NCBI GenBank assembly: GCA_902464635.1
Contig: CABQKC010000008.1
Location: forward strand, 1 to 64,000
Direction: 5' to 3'
DNA: 64,000 nt
DNA from: an uncultured Caryophanales bacterium
GTDB taxonomy: Bacteria > Bacillota_I > Bacilli_A > RFN20 > CAG-826
Below the pieces are notes generated by a model that was not told where the DNA came from, did not search any database, and worked only from the letters and a program-made list of their open reading frames with translations. Positions 36,295-44,561 of this stretch are shown here, piece by piece; position 1 is the stretch's first letter, and each line of letters begins with the position of its first letter. The position numbers were made by a program, and so were the translations under genes.

Positions 36295-36938
36295 ATTTCT
36301 TAATCGAAGGAAATAATTTACCCCCTTCTTTTCTAGAAGTCGTAAAAGTAAATTCATTAAAGGGTGATAAACATTTTTATTTCAAGGAAATGCCAACTAC
36401 TATTGTTGCTAACGAAAATATTTCTCTTTATAAAAAAGAAACGGATTTTATAAAGATTACATTTTGTAATGATCCTTTGTCTAATTTTGAGCAGTCATCA
36501 GTCCCAATTCTTTTATTAAAAGATACTTTTTCTTTCTTATATGGAAACCATAGATCAATTAAAAAACAATTGACCCCTGTATTAAATAAAACGAAATTGG
36601 AAGTGAATTCTAACGATGATTTATCTTTGATTCTATTAGGCCAATATAACGAATATGTCTTTGCTAGTCCAGATGATTTTAAAACAAAGATGTCATTATT
36701 TTTCTCTTTTCTAGATTCATTAGACAAATTAGAAGAAAAGAAACAAAAAGACAATGGGGTCAAGAATTATTTCCTTAGGATGTTTGTTAAAACTAGTGTT
36801 TCAAGAAAGCATTTCAACAAAGAGGATTATTTCCTCAATGCCTTGATTGATATAAAAAATAATCCCATTATTTATCTTTCTAGTAACGGGGATTATAAAC
36901 ATTTTGATAAATTGCTAAATCTATTAAGCGTAAACTAA
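36291..36938 (+). CDS. Unassigned cytosolic protein coupled to the PlsX-like gene
   Basis: 215 residues, soluble, no family recognised. Its C-terminal part has YFLRMFVKTSVSRKHF, similar to the PFTRLFVKKDRNELL stretch of the preceding protein, so the two may share a short motif or bind one another. ATGA coupling to the upstream gene indicates joint expression. Its 3' end overlaps the convergent small membrane protein gene by 15 bases. Confidence 0.45.
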   Translation: MNFLIEGNNLPPSFLEVVKVNSLKGDKHFYFKEMPTTIVANENISLYKKETDFIKITFCNDPLSNFEQSSVPILLLKDTFSFLYGNHRSIKKQLTPVLNKTKLEVNSNDDLSLILLGQYNEYVFASPDDFKTKMSLFFSFLDSLDKLEEKKQKDNGVKNYFLRMFVKTSVSRKHFNKEDYFLNALIDIKNNPIIYLSSNGDYKHFDKLLNLLSVN

Positions 36939-37223
36939 TCCAAAATAGACTAGAAGCACGACTAATGTAGCTTGCCATATGGTGTGAATAATACCAAATA
37001 TCAAATAACGTCTTTTATGTCCTAAATCTTCTATACGTATCTCAGTAATCATATATGTTAGAAGCAAGATTGGCCCACCGAAAAATATAGCAGTCAGTAT
37101 AGGTGCTAGGTCATTTATCTTGCCACTAGTTTGGCCACGTAAGTATTTTGCATACGCCAAAGCAACCGTATAGGTGCAGATAAAACCAATAATAATTAAA
37201 GTAAAAAAAGTATAGATATTCAT
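36924..37223 (-). CDS. Small membrane protein downstream of mglC
   Basis: 99 residues with three hydrophobic segments (about 5-25, 42-62, 74-97) and a basic loop (DLGHKRRY). No family recognised. It begins 11 bases after the terminator of the mgl operon, so it would be expressed by read-through or a weak promoter. No Shine-Dalgarno sequence is seen. Confidence 0.5.
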   Translation of the reverse strand: MNIYTFFTLIIIGFICTYTVALAYAKYLRGQTSGKINDLAPILTAIFFGGPILLLTYMITEIRIEDLGHKRRYLIFGIIHTIWQATLVVLLVYFGLVYA

Positions 37224-37229
37224 TGTTTT

Positions 37230-37255
37230 AGAAAAGGGGAGGAAGCCCTCCCCTT
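37230..37255 (-). terminator. Intrinsic terminator of the mgl operon
   Basis: Perfect 9-bp stem AAGGGGAGG/CCTCCCCTT with a 4-base loop (37234-37255), followed on the minus strand by TTTTCT. It lies 18 bases past the mglC stop. Confidence 0.88.
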
Positions 37256-37273
37256 AATGATACATTATTTTTA

Positions 37274-38956
37274 TTATTTCTTCTTAAGGAATTTAGCGCA
37301 GTCAAATGTAACAGCAACAAGGATGATGATGCCTTTGACGAATAACTGAGCATTAGAATCACCGATTCCAATATATGGAAGGATGAAAGAGATTGCCTGG
37401 AATAACAATGTTCCGATGACAACGCCATGAATTGTACCAACGCCACCACTAAATGAGACTCCACCGACAACGCAAGCTGCAATAGCATCAGATTCCATAC
37501 CAGTACCATTCTGTGCCTTAACAGAAGTTGAATAGATACCGAATATTGATGATCCTAATCCATAAAGGATACCAGCCATCAAGAAAACGCCCATGGTTGT
37601 CCAGAATACACTGATTCCAGAAACAGCAGCAGCTTCAGGATTTCCACCTACTGCAAACATATTCTTACCGAACTTCGTCTTATTCCAGATAAACCACATT
37701 ACGATAATTAATACAATCGCATAGATAATCATAATTGGGAATGTGCCGTTTATCCTACCAGTCAAATTGGTGATTAAGTCATTGTTTGGCATACCGGTGA
37801 ATCCGTTTTCAGTCAATAAGACCATGCCACCGAAGATGATGAGTTGGTTAGCTAAGGTTGAGATGAATGGATGCATCTTGAATTTAGCAGTGAAGAAACC
37901 AGCTAAACAAGAGAAGAAAGTACAGGCAACAGTTGAGCATAAGAATCCAAGGATTACCCTAAACCAAAGTGGAATAGCAGAGAAATCCATTGTCTGTCCT
38001 AAGAATTTGATGTCAGGTATACCGCTAGTTGTGCAGAACATAACAGTCAATACGCCGCCCATACCAATCATTCTGCCAACAGAAAGGTCGGTACCAGCTA
38101 AGACAATTAATCCTGCTACACCTAACGAGAAGAATAAACGAGGAGAACTTTGTTCGACAATAGAAACAATTACGCTCCACTTGAACAAAAACGCCCCATC
38201 ATTAGCAACGGCATAACCAATGGTTAAGAAGATGATTGCTAAGACAATAACAACATATAGACCATTATTGAAGATGAAGTCACGCATATTGAATTTGTAG
38301 ACTTTTTCTTCAAATTTTTCCAAGAAATATTCTTGGATTGGACGATACTTCCCGCTAGCGTTTTTAATCGCAGTGCTGCGTTCTTGGAACATTTGATGCT
38401 TAGCATCTTTGTTCTCGGTTACTTTATTGTTATAGGCTTCCTTTGCTTCTTCAATAGAGAGCATATAAGCCTTTTTGGCAGCAATTAGGTTGCTTCTAGC
38501 TTCTTCTTTTTCTTCTTTAGTAGAAGCACCAACTGAATCAGCTTTAATTTCAGCAAGTTTAGCTTTATAGGTGGCCTTTGCTTCCTCAATTAATTTATTA
38601 CGAGCAAGTTTAGCTTCTTCTTTTTCTTTCTTGTTAGACGCAGCCTTTTCTTTTAACATGGCCCCATATTGAGAAGAAACTAATTGATAGAATTCTTTTC
38701 TTTCTCTCTTGAGTTCTTCCTTATTTGTCAAGGCAACTTTCTTTGCCTCTTCAATCAAGGCCTTATCTTTTATAATGATGTCTTCTTTAGCTTCCTTTGG
38801 GATTTGATGGTTACTTTTAACGCTGCGGATTTCACGATGTAAATCGGCAATGCGCTTTTCACCAAGCTTAGTTAAGGCATCTATGCGTTTTTGACGTATT
38901 TCCATTTCTTTCGCTAATTCTTCTTTTGGAAGTATCGCGACTACTTTTTGTTCCAT
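37274..38956 (-). CDS. mglC: MglC-type galactose ABC permease with ~225-residue N-terminal coiled coil
   Basis: 560 residues against ~336 for MglC. Residues ~228-558 are a normal sugar permease (VLAGTDLSVGRMIGMGGVL, GGNPEAAAVSGI, VVGGVSFSGGVGTIHGVVIG). The first ~225 residues are a highly charged Lys/Glu/Ala-rich helix of the coiled-coil type (KEEAKLARNKLIEEAKATYK, KAYMLSIEEAKEAYNNK), predicted cytosolic because the first membrane helix follows it. AAGGAG precedes ATG38956, and the reading frame is continuous, so this is a genuine extension. Last gene of mglBAC; it would move galactose or glucose with MglA and MglB. Confidence 0.9.
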   Translation of the reverse strand: MEQKVVAILPKEELAKEMEIRQKRIDALTKLGEKRIADLHREIRSVKSNHQIPKEAKEDIIIKDKALIEEAKKVALTNKEELKRERKEFYQLVSSQYGAMLKEKAASNKKEKEEAKLARNKLIEEAKATYKAKLAEIKADSVGASTKEEKEEARSNLIAAKKAYMLSIEEAKEAYNNKVTENKDAKHQMFQERSTAIKNASGKYRPIQEYFLEKFEEKVYKFNMRDFIFNNGLYVVIVLAIIFLTIGYAVANDGAFLFKWSVIVSIVEQSSPRLFFSLGVAGLIVLAGTDLSVGRMIGMGGVLTVMFCTTSGIPDIKFLGQTMDFSAIPLWFRVILGFLCSTVACTFFSCLAGFFTAKFKMHPFISTLANQLIIFGGMVLLTENGFTGMPNNDLITNLTGRINGTFPIMIIYAIVLIIVMWFIWNKTKFGKNMFAVGGNPEAAAVSGISVFWTTMGVFLMAGILYGLGSSIFGIYSTSVKAQNGTGMESDAIAACVVGGVSFSGGVGTIHGVVIGTLLFQAISFILPYIGIGDSNAQLFVKGIIILVAVTFDCAKFLKKK

Positions 38957-38967
38957 CTTCTTTCTCC

Positions 38968-40467
38968 TTATAAATATTTAGCACTCAATTTGAGCAATTC
39001 TTCCTGGTTAGTTTCTTTTGTTTCCACAATTCCGCTAAGGTTATAGTTGCTCATGACGGCAATACGATTTGTAATACCAAGAATTTCAGGCATTTCGCTA
39101 GAAACAACGATACATGTCTTGCCTTGCTTGGCTAGGTTGATGATCAATTGGTATATTTCATATTTAGCACCGACGTCGATACCACGTGTCGGCTCATCAA
39201 GAAGGAGAAGGTCTGGAGATGTTTCAAGCCATTTTCCAATGATGACTTTTTGTTGGTTTCCACCACTAAGAGCCATGATGTTGTCATCTGGTCCCATGCA
39301 GCGGGTATGCATCAATCTAATTTCTTCTTCAGTCGATTCTTTCATCTTGGAATCGCTTAATGCAATCCCGTGGATGAATTTATCTAAGTTAGAAATGCAT
39401 GTATTGAAGGTAAGGTCCATCTTTGGGAAGATACCAGAGATCTTTCTTTCTTCGGTAAGATAGGCAAAATTATAATTAATCGCATCCCAAGGACCTTTGA
39501 AATCAAGTGGCTTTCCTTTGTAGATAATCTCGCCACTTCTAATGGTTCTTAATCCGAAGATTGTTTCAAGCAATTCGGTTCTACCTGCCCCAACTAATCC
39601 ATAAATGCCAAATATTTCACCTTTCCTTACTTTAAAGGAAATGTTATTTAGTTTTGGAACATAACGGGTACAAAGATCTTTTAATTCAAATATGACTTCG
39701 CCTGGAGTGTTATCGACTTTTGGGAAACGCTGGCTCAATGAACGCCCAACCATGGCAGAGACTAATTCTTCCATGCAAGTTTCCTTAGTAGGCTTAGTCA
39801 TAATCATATTTCCATCACGGAGAACACTGACTTCGTCGCAAATCTCAAATATTTCATCCATTTTATGGGAAATATAAACAAACGAGACACCTTTATCTCT
39901 TAATGAGGAAACAATTGAGAACAGCTTTCTTACTTCTCTTTCAGTTAAAGAGGAAGTCGGTTCATCTAATACGATTACTTTGGCGTTATAACTTACCGCC
40001 TTAGCGATTTCGACCATCTGTCTTTCGCTAACGCTCATTTTTCTCATTATAGTTTTTGGATTGATATCCATCTTCAAACGTGCAAAAAGCTCTTTGGCAG
40101 ATCTTAGCATTTCAGCTTCGTCGACCAAACCGAATTTTGTTGGATACCTTCCTAAGAAGAGGTTATCGAGAATAGTACGGTCAAGGCATTGATTTAGTTC
40201 CTGGTGAACCATGGCCACGCCATTTTCGAGAGCGTCTTTAGGATCTTTGAAGTTGATATGCTTCCCATCGAGGACAATATCGCCTTCATCCATACTATAA
40301 ATGCCGAAAAGACACTTCATCATCGTGGACTTTCCAGCACCATTTTCACCCATTAAGCCAAGGACTGTACCTTTTTTGACTTCAAGATTAATGTCATGAA
40401 GGACTTTGTTTTTGCCAAAGCTTTTGGAGAGATGGTGTATTTCTAATATGTTAGTAGTTTCTTCCAT
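38968..40467 (-). CDS. mglA: MglA-type sugar ABC ATPase (two NBDs)
   Basis: 499 residues, usual length. Two fused NBDs: the first has Walker A GENGAGKST and Walker B VIVLDEPTSSL; the second has the degenerate GLVGAGRTE loop typical of MglA/RbsA, with signature LSGGNQQK and LLLLDEPTRGID. AGGAGG ribosome site. It follows mglB after an intergenic hairpin and precedes mglC by 11 bases. Confidence 0.95.
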   Translation of the reverse strand: MEETTNILEIHHLSKSFGKNKVLHDINLEVKKGTVLGLMGENGAGKSTMMKCLFGIYSMDEGDIVLDGKHINFKDPKDALENGVAMVHQELNQCLDRTILDNLFLGRYPTKFGLVDEAEMLRSAKELFARLKMDINPKTIMRKMSVSERQMVEIAKAVSYNAKVIVLDEPTSSLTEREVRKLFSIVSSLRDKGVSFVYISHKMDEIFEICDEVSVLRDGNMIMTKPTKETCMEELVSAMVGRSLSQRFPKVDNTPGEVIFELKDLCTRYVPKLNNISFKVRKGEIFGIYGLVGAGRTELLETIFGLRTIRSGEIIYKGKPLDFKGPWDAINYNFAYLTEERKISGIFPKMDLTFNTCISNLDKFIHGIALSDSKMKESTEEEIRLMHTRCMGPDDNIMALSGGNQQKVIIGKWLETSPDLLLLDEPTRGIDVGAKYEIYQLIINLAKQGKTCIVVSSEMPEILGITNRIAVMSNYNLSGIVETKETNQEELLKLSAKYL

Positions 40468-40484
40468 ATGACCTCCTAAAAGAA

Positions 40485-40515
40485 GCGAGCGCCCAAATCC
40501 TATTTAGACGCTCGC
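40485..40515 (-). other. Intercistronic hairpin between mglB and mglA
   Basis: Arms GCGAGCG and CGCTCGC (7 bp, extendable by a wobble pair) around a 17-base loop, with no strong T run. Such hairpins after binding-protein genes stabilise the upstream message and give more binding protein than transporter. Confidence 0.65.
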
Positions 40516-40536
40516 CCCATACTTACAAAGAAATTG

Positions 40537-41685
40537 TTATTTCTTCATGTTAGCATCGAACCAGTCGGTGATAACTTTTCCTTGGACTTCGCCTTGTCCG
40601 GTGGAACCAGTTCCAACGAAGTAGACATTATCAAGATTGGCAGCTGCTAAATTAGCAACATCAGAGCCAGTCTTTGGTTGACGGTTGAAGAAGACAGTTG
40701 GTTTGCCTTTCTTGGTGCAGGCACCACTTCCATCAAATTCGAATCCAGCAATCTTTAGGTATTCTTGCCAGGTTGAATGTTCTGGGATATTGAAGGCATA
40801 GGCATCAAAGGAGTCACTTTGATTGGCGTTCTTGACGGATTCAAGCATCTTGGAGTTGTCATTTTCGCCTTTTAATTCCTTATAAGATCCACCTAAAGCA
40901 GTAACATAATGTGGAAGGTCTTTGGCATAGGTTTCGCCGATGAAGTTATCTTTGGCGTCATATAGGCAATATAGGACCTTCTTTCCAGAGAGTAATCCAG
41001 TTGCAGTTGGAGTTACATAGCTTCCTGGAGCATATTGATTAGCATTAGCAGCAGTAACAGCGGCTAACTTGGTTTGAACGATATGGTCAGCAACGCCATC
41101 TTTATTTAATTCGGCGTTTCCATTATATCCTTCGGTGATGTCGGTCTTACCGGCGATTAAGTTGCCAAGTACTAAGGCGGTAGCATAGGCTTGGTCAGTT
41201 CCGTTTTGGGAAACAGATCCAGCTAATGTTCCTTCAACGATCATGTTACAGGCAGTCTTTAAAGCGTCAAATCCAACGATTGGGGTCTTCTTTTGAAGGG
41301 TTTGGACAGAGCTAGCAGCAATGGCCATACCATCGTTATTAGAAACGACAAAGTCAATCTTGTCACCATGCTTGGTTACCCAGGTTTCCATTAAGACTTT
41401 GGCTTGGGTGTCGCTCCAAGAAGCACCAGATCCATCTTTGGAAGTGGTCTTTTCGAGCATTTTGGCTTTTAATCCATACTTAGCAGCAACTGCATCCATA
41501 GCAGCGATGCAGCCTTTGGTACGGTCTTCGGCTTCTGGATTGCCATCTTCTCCAACGAGAACGACATAGCCAATTTCGCCATCAGCAACGTGAGTGGCTA
41601 AATCATATTCGGTTGAGGTGTTGCCGCAAGAAGCAAGTAAGCTCATGCTAGCAAGAGCAAATAATGGAATTAAATGTTTTTTCAT
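40537..41685 (-). CDS. mglB: MglB-type galactose/glucose-binding lipoprotein
   Basis: 382 residues. Lipobox SLLASC. Family 4 (periplasmic sugar-binding) features: DKIDFVVSNNDGMAIAASSVQ, PIVGFDAL and a C-terminal FVGTGSTGQGEVQG block. NAELNKDGVADH corresponds to the calcium-binding loop of E. coli MglB. First gene of mglBAC with AGGAGG ribosome site, behind a cre-overlapped promoter. Confidence 0.92.
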   Translation of the reverse strand: MKKHLIPLFALASMSLLASCGNTSTEYDLATHVADGEIGYVVLVGEDGNPEAEDRTKGCIAAMDAVAAKYGLKAKMLEKTTSKDGSGASWSDTQAKVLMETWVTKHGDKIDFVVSNNDGMAIAASSVQTLQKKTPIVGFDALKTACNMIVEGTLAGSVSQNGTDQAYATALVLGNLIAGKTDITEGYNGNAELNKDGVADHIVQTKLAAVTAANANQYAPGSYVTPTATGLLSGKKVLYCLYDAKDNFIGETYAKDLPHYVTALGGSYKELKGENDNSKMLESVKNANQSDSFDAYAFNIPEHSTWQEYLKIAGFEFDGSGACTKKGKPTVFFNRQPKTGSDVANLAAANLDNVYFVGTGSTGQGEVQGKVITDWFDANMKK

Positions 41686-41748
41686 GTTTTCCTCCTTTAA
41701 TCCCTAATTGTGGCGGCACTTCAACAAGAACGACACCGCCTTTTATTA

Positions 41749-41777
41749 ACTCTATTTTGTCTAGAAAGCGCTTTCAA
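41749..41777 (-). promoter_or_regulatory. Candidate mglB promoter
   Basis: On the minus strand TTGAAA (41772-41777), a 17-base spacer and TAGAGT (41749-41754). The -35 is part of the cre site. A leader hairpin (GGCGG/CCGCC, 41712-41740) lies between the promoter and the ribosome site. Confidence 0.4.
41762..41777. promoter_or_regulatory. Catabolite-responsive element (cre) upstream of mglB
   Basis: TTGAAAGCGCTTTCTA on the minus strand contains the perfect 12-bp palindrome GAAAGCGCTTTC, very close to the CcpA/LacI-family consensus. It overlaps the predicted -35, which fits repression by CcpA or by a LacI-type galactose regulator. No such regulator gene lies in the window. Confidence 0.75.
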
Positions 41778-41836
41778 AAGAATGGAAAAAACTCTAAAAA
41801 ATTTAGAATAAAATACTATCTTAAACTAGCAAAAGC

Positions 41837-42847
41837 CTAGTTATTCCTAGTTATTTTAGTACCTTTTACATAGTAAAAATTATCGTTTATCTTGATTTCT
41901 TCTCCATAAATAGGAAGAGGAGTATTTTCAACTATATTCAAATAGATATCGGATAAAATCTTGGCTTGGTTATAGGCATCATTAAGCACAGTTCCTAATA
42001 AATATCCATCCTTGACTGCTTGCTTTCCAGTCTCTGTTCCATCTACTCCTAATATAGGGAAGAATTGATCAATGAAAGGAGTATTTATTTCCATTTTTTC
42101 CTTTAGATATTCAACTGCGCCTAAAGCCATTTCATCATTATTGCATAACAAGAGCTCTACATTCTCGCCATTTAGGTACATCTTTTTCATCTCTTCATAG
42201 GCAAGACTTTTTTCCCAATCGCAATAACTAACATTAATCAAGTCGACTTTAAATCCTAATGTCCTAAGTTTTTCTAAAGCGTATTTACTTCTATTCTCGG
42301 CATCTTGATGGGAAAGTTCTCCTCTAAATAAGGCGACCTGCAATTTGCCATCGTTATTCTTGTCAAATCTAGAAGAAGGGAAATTGGATGCTTCTCCAAA
42401 ATAAATAGAGGCAATCTCAGATTGGGCTTCGCCTTGGTAAGTGCTATCGGCACCTACATAATATATATTTTCTTTAGCCCAGCTATTCTTCGTACAGTCT
42501 TCTTTAAGGGGTTCTCTATTAATAAACAATACAGGGGTATCTTCTTTTTCGGCTTTTTCAATAATCATAGATGCACTTAATCTATCTACGACATTAATAA
42601 TTAATGGGTTTTTTGGATTTAATTCCAATTCCTTCCCTATCTGGGTATTTTGGGTGCTTTGTTTCCTTGAAGCGTTATATGTAGTAACTTCATATCCTCT
42701 TTCCTTTAAGGCCAAAGAGAATTCATCTTTTAAAGAAGACATGAAATTGTCGTTTAGATCATAAATAAAGAAACACGGGTTTACTTTAGCCTCGCCACAG
42801 GAAAGCAAAAGAAGAGGCAAGAATATTAAATTAGTTTTATTTTTCAT
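41837..42847 (-). CDS. MglB-like sugar-sensing lipoprotein paired with a histidine kinase
   Basis: 336 residues. Lipobox LLLLSC. Clearly related to galactose/glucose-binding proteins: the block DKNNDGKLQVALFRGELSHQ matches the calcium loop and following strand of E. coli MglB, and LLLCNNDEMALGAVEYLK is family 4 typical. Unlike mglB it is not in the transporter operon; it overlaps the 3' end of the YesM-type kinase gene by 11 bases. It most likely presents galactose or glucose to the kinase ectodomain, as XylFII does for LytS in clostridial xylose sensing. A spare binding protein for MglAC is the alternative. Confidence 0.82.
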   Translation of the reverse strand: MKNKTNLIFLPLLLLSCGEAKVNPCFFIYDLNDNFMSSLKDEFSLALKERGYEVTTYNASRKQSTQNTQIGKELELNPKNPLIINVVDRLSASMIIEKAEKEDTPVLFINREPLKEDCTKNSWAKENIYYVGADSTYQGEAQSEIASIYFGEASNFPSSRFDKNNDGKLQVALFRGELSHQDAENRSKYALEKLRTLGFKVDLINVSYCDWEKSLAYEEMKKMYLNGENVELLLCNNDEMALGAVEYLKEKMEINTPFIDQFFPILGVDGTETGKQAVKDGYLLGTVLNDAYNQAKILSDIYLNIVENTPLPIYGEEIKINDNFYYVKGTKITRNN

Positions 42848-44561
42848 GTTCCCCTCCTTCTGGGATTATCAAGGTAATTGTCGTACCTATATCCAAAGCA
42901 CTTTCGATTTTCATATCGGCTTTGTTCCCATAATAGACACGTAGACGCATATAGACATTCTTCAATCCAACCCCTTTAGAAGTAGATTCATCTTTTAATG
43001 AATTCTCTAAAGCGAGGCGGGTTTCTTCTATCATTCCATATCCATTATCGGAAATAGATAGATACACGTATCCATTATCTTTATATCCTTTGACTTTAAT
43101 TAACCCCACTTCCCCTTCTTTTAAACCGTGGTTAATAGAATTCTCGATTATAGGTTGGAGGACTAATTTAACTATATCCATATCAAGGATATCTTCACTT
43201 ACATCAAAACTATAATCGAAAGCATCCCCAAACCTAAGTTTCTGGATTAATAGATAATTCTTCGCATGTTCTATTTCTTTTCTTAAAGGGATGATGTTTT
43301 TCCCTTTGGAAATAGAAATCCTAAAGAACCTAGAAAGGGCAACAATCATTTCTTCGGCCTTGTCATTTTCTTTTTCTTCAATAAGGGCAAGAATGCTATC
43401 TAAGGTGTTATAAAGGAAATGAGGATTAATCTGGTTTTGAAGGGCAAGGAGTTCGCTTTTCCTTTGCTCTTCTTTTTCAAATATTAGTTTCTTAGTTAAA
43501 TCATCAATCCTATCAATAAGGGCAATGAAGGAATTATCTAATTCAACAATTTCTTTTGACCCCTCAATATTCAAATGCTTGGAAGGAAGTTCTTCTAAGG
43601 ATACTATTTGGCTCATCTTTGAACTTAATAACAAAATTGGCTTTACTGATTTTCTTGATACAAGCAAGAAAATAAAAGCAGAAACCAATGCTAAAGCCAC
43701 CCCGATTAGCGTTGTATATAAGGTGAAATTAGATATAGCAACATGGACGGCATCGTTATTTAAAAAGACGCCTAATCTCCAAGATGTTGAAGATATAGTA
43801 GATGCAAAAACAAAGAAAGAATGGTCGCCTAGATTATAATTACCTACTCCCATTACTAGGTTTTGTAATATCCCCTTCTTAGCATCAAAATCGCTAGGCA
43901 AAGAAGAATATACTTCTCTATATTCCTTATCATAAATTAAGAAGCTGCTTCCTTCTCCTAAAGCTGTCTCGCTTAAGACATTTACGATTTGATTGAAACT
44001 AAAATCAATACGTATAACTGCATCAAAAGAAGAATCCCTATCGTAACTAGCATATCTAGAAAGAGTAAACATATATGGGTAGACAGGATTTGGAATAGAA
44101 GGAAGAGTAAGAATAGGTATTAATTTATTCTCGTTACTGGAAAATGTTTGTTTAAACCATCCTTCGTTTTTAGCGTTGCTACTTGCTTCTATTTTCCCTG
44201 CGCTAGTAATCAAAGCCCCATCATTTGCGCTATAGATAGATGTTCCTATTACTTCTTCTTTTAAAGACAATAAACCTGAGAAAGTCGCATCCATCTTTAC
44301 TTTAAAAGAAGACGGGTCATCAGTTTCGTTAAAAGAAGAAATAACTACATCGCTATTTTTAAATATCTGCGAGAAATAGGCATCATAAGTGCCTAATAAT
44401 TGTTCTCCTGTAGTCCTTAGGTTTTGATTTGAAGTGGTCTCAACGTTTTCTTTGTAGATGAAATTAGCGCTAGCGACAATAGAGCCAACCAAAATAACTA
44501 GAATCAGTTCTAGAGGTAATAACAATGAAAAATATAATGACTTTGGTTTCCTTTTCTTCAT
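42837..44561 (-). CDS. YesM-type sensor histidine kinase
   Basis: 574 residues. Two membrane helices (about 13-33 and 277-300) enclose an extracellular dCache-like domain, followed by a HAMP-like linker, a His_kinase domain with NPHFLYNTLDS (His381) and an HATPase domain (ENSINHG, Asn474; SDNGYGM). ATGA overlap with the response-regulator gene upstream and an 11-base overlap with the MglB-like gene downstream make a three-gene sensory operon that precedes mglBAC. Confidence 0.9.
   Translation of the reverse strand: MKKRKPKSLYFSLLLPLELILVILVGSIVASANFIYKENVETTSNQNLRTTGEQLLGTYDAYFSQIFKNSDVVISSFNETDDPSSFKVKMDATFSGLLSLKEEVIGTSIYSANDGALITSAGKIEASSNAKNEGWFKQTFSSNENKLIPILTLPSIPNPVYPYMFTLSRYASYDRDSSFDAVIRIDFSFNQIVNVLSETALGEGSSFLIYDKEYREVYSSLPSDFDAKKGILQNLVMGVGNYNLGDHSFFVFASTISSTSWRLGVFLNNDAVHVAISNFTLYTTLIGVALALVSAFIFLLVSRKSVKPILLLSSKMSQIVSLEELPSKHLNIEGSKEIVELDNSFIALIDRIDDLTKKLIFEKEEQRKSELLALQNQINPHFLYNTLDSILALIEEKENDKAEEMIVALSRFFRISISKGKNIIPLRKEIEHAKNYLLIQKLRFGDAFDYSFDVSEDILDMDIVKLVLQPIIENSINHGLKEGEVGLIKVKGYKDNGYVYLSISDNGYGMIEETRLALENSLKDESTSKGVGLKNVYMRLRVYYGNKADMKIESALDIGTTITLIIPEGGEHEK

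Noticed and set aside
41712..41740. Riboswitch or terminator in the mglB leader
   Set aside because: A GGCGG/CCGCC hairpin exists, but nothing resembles a known riboswitch core and no T run follows on the minus strand.
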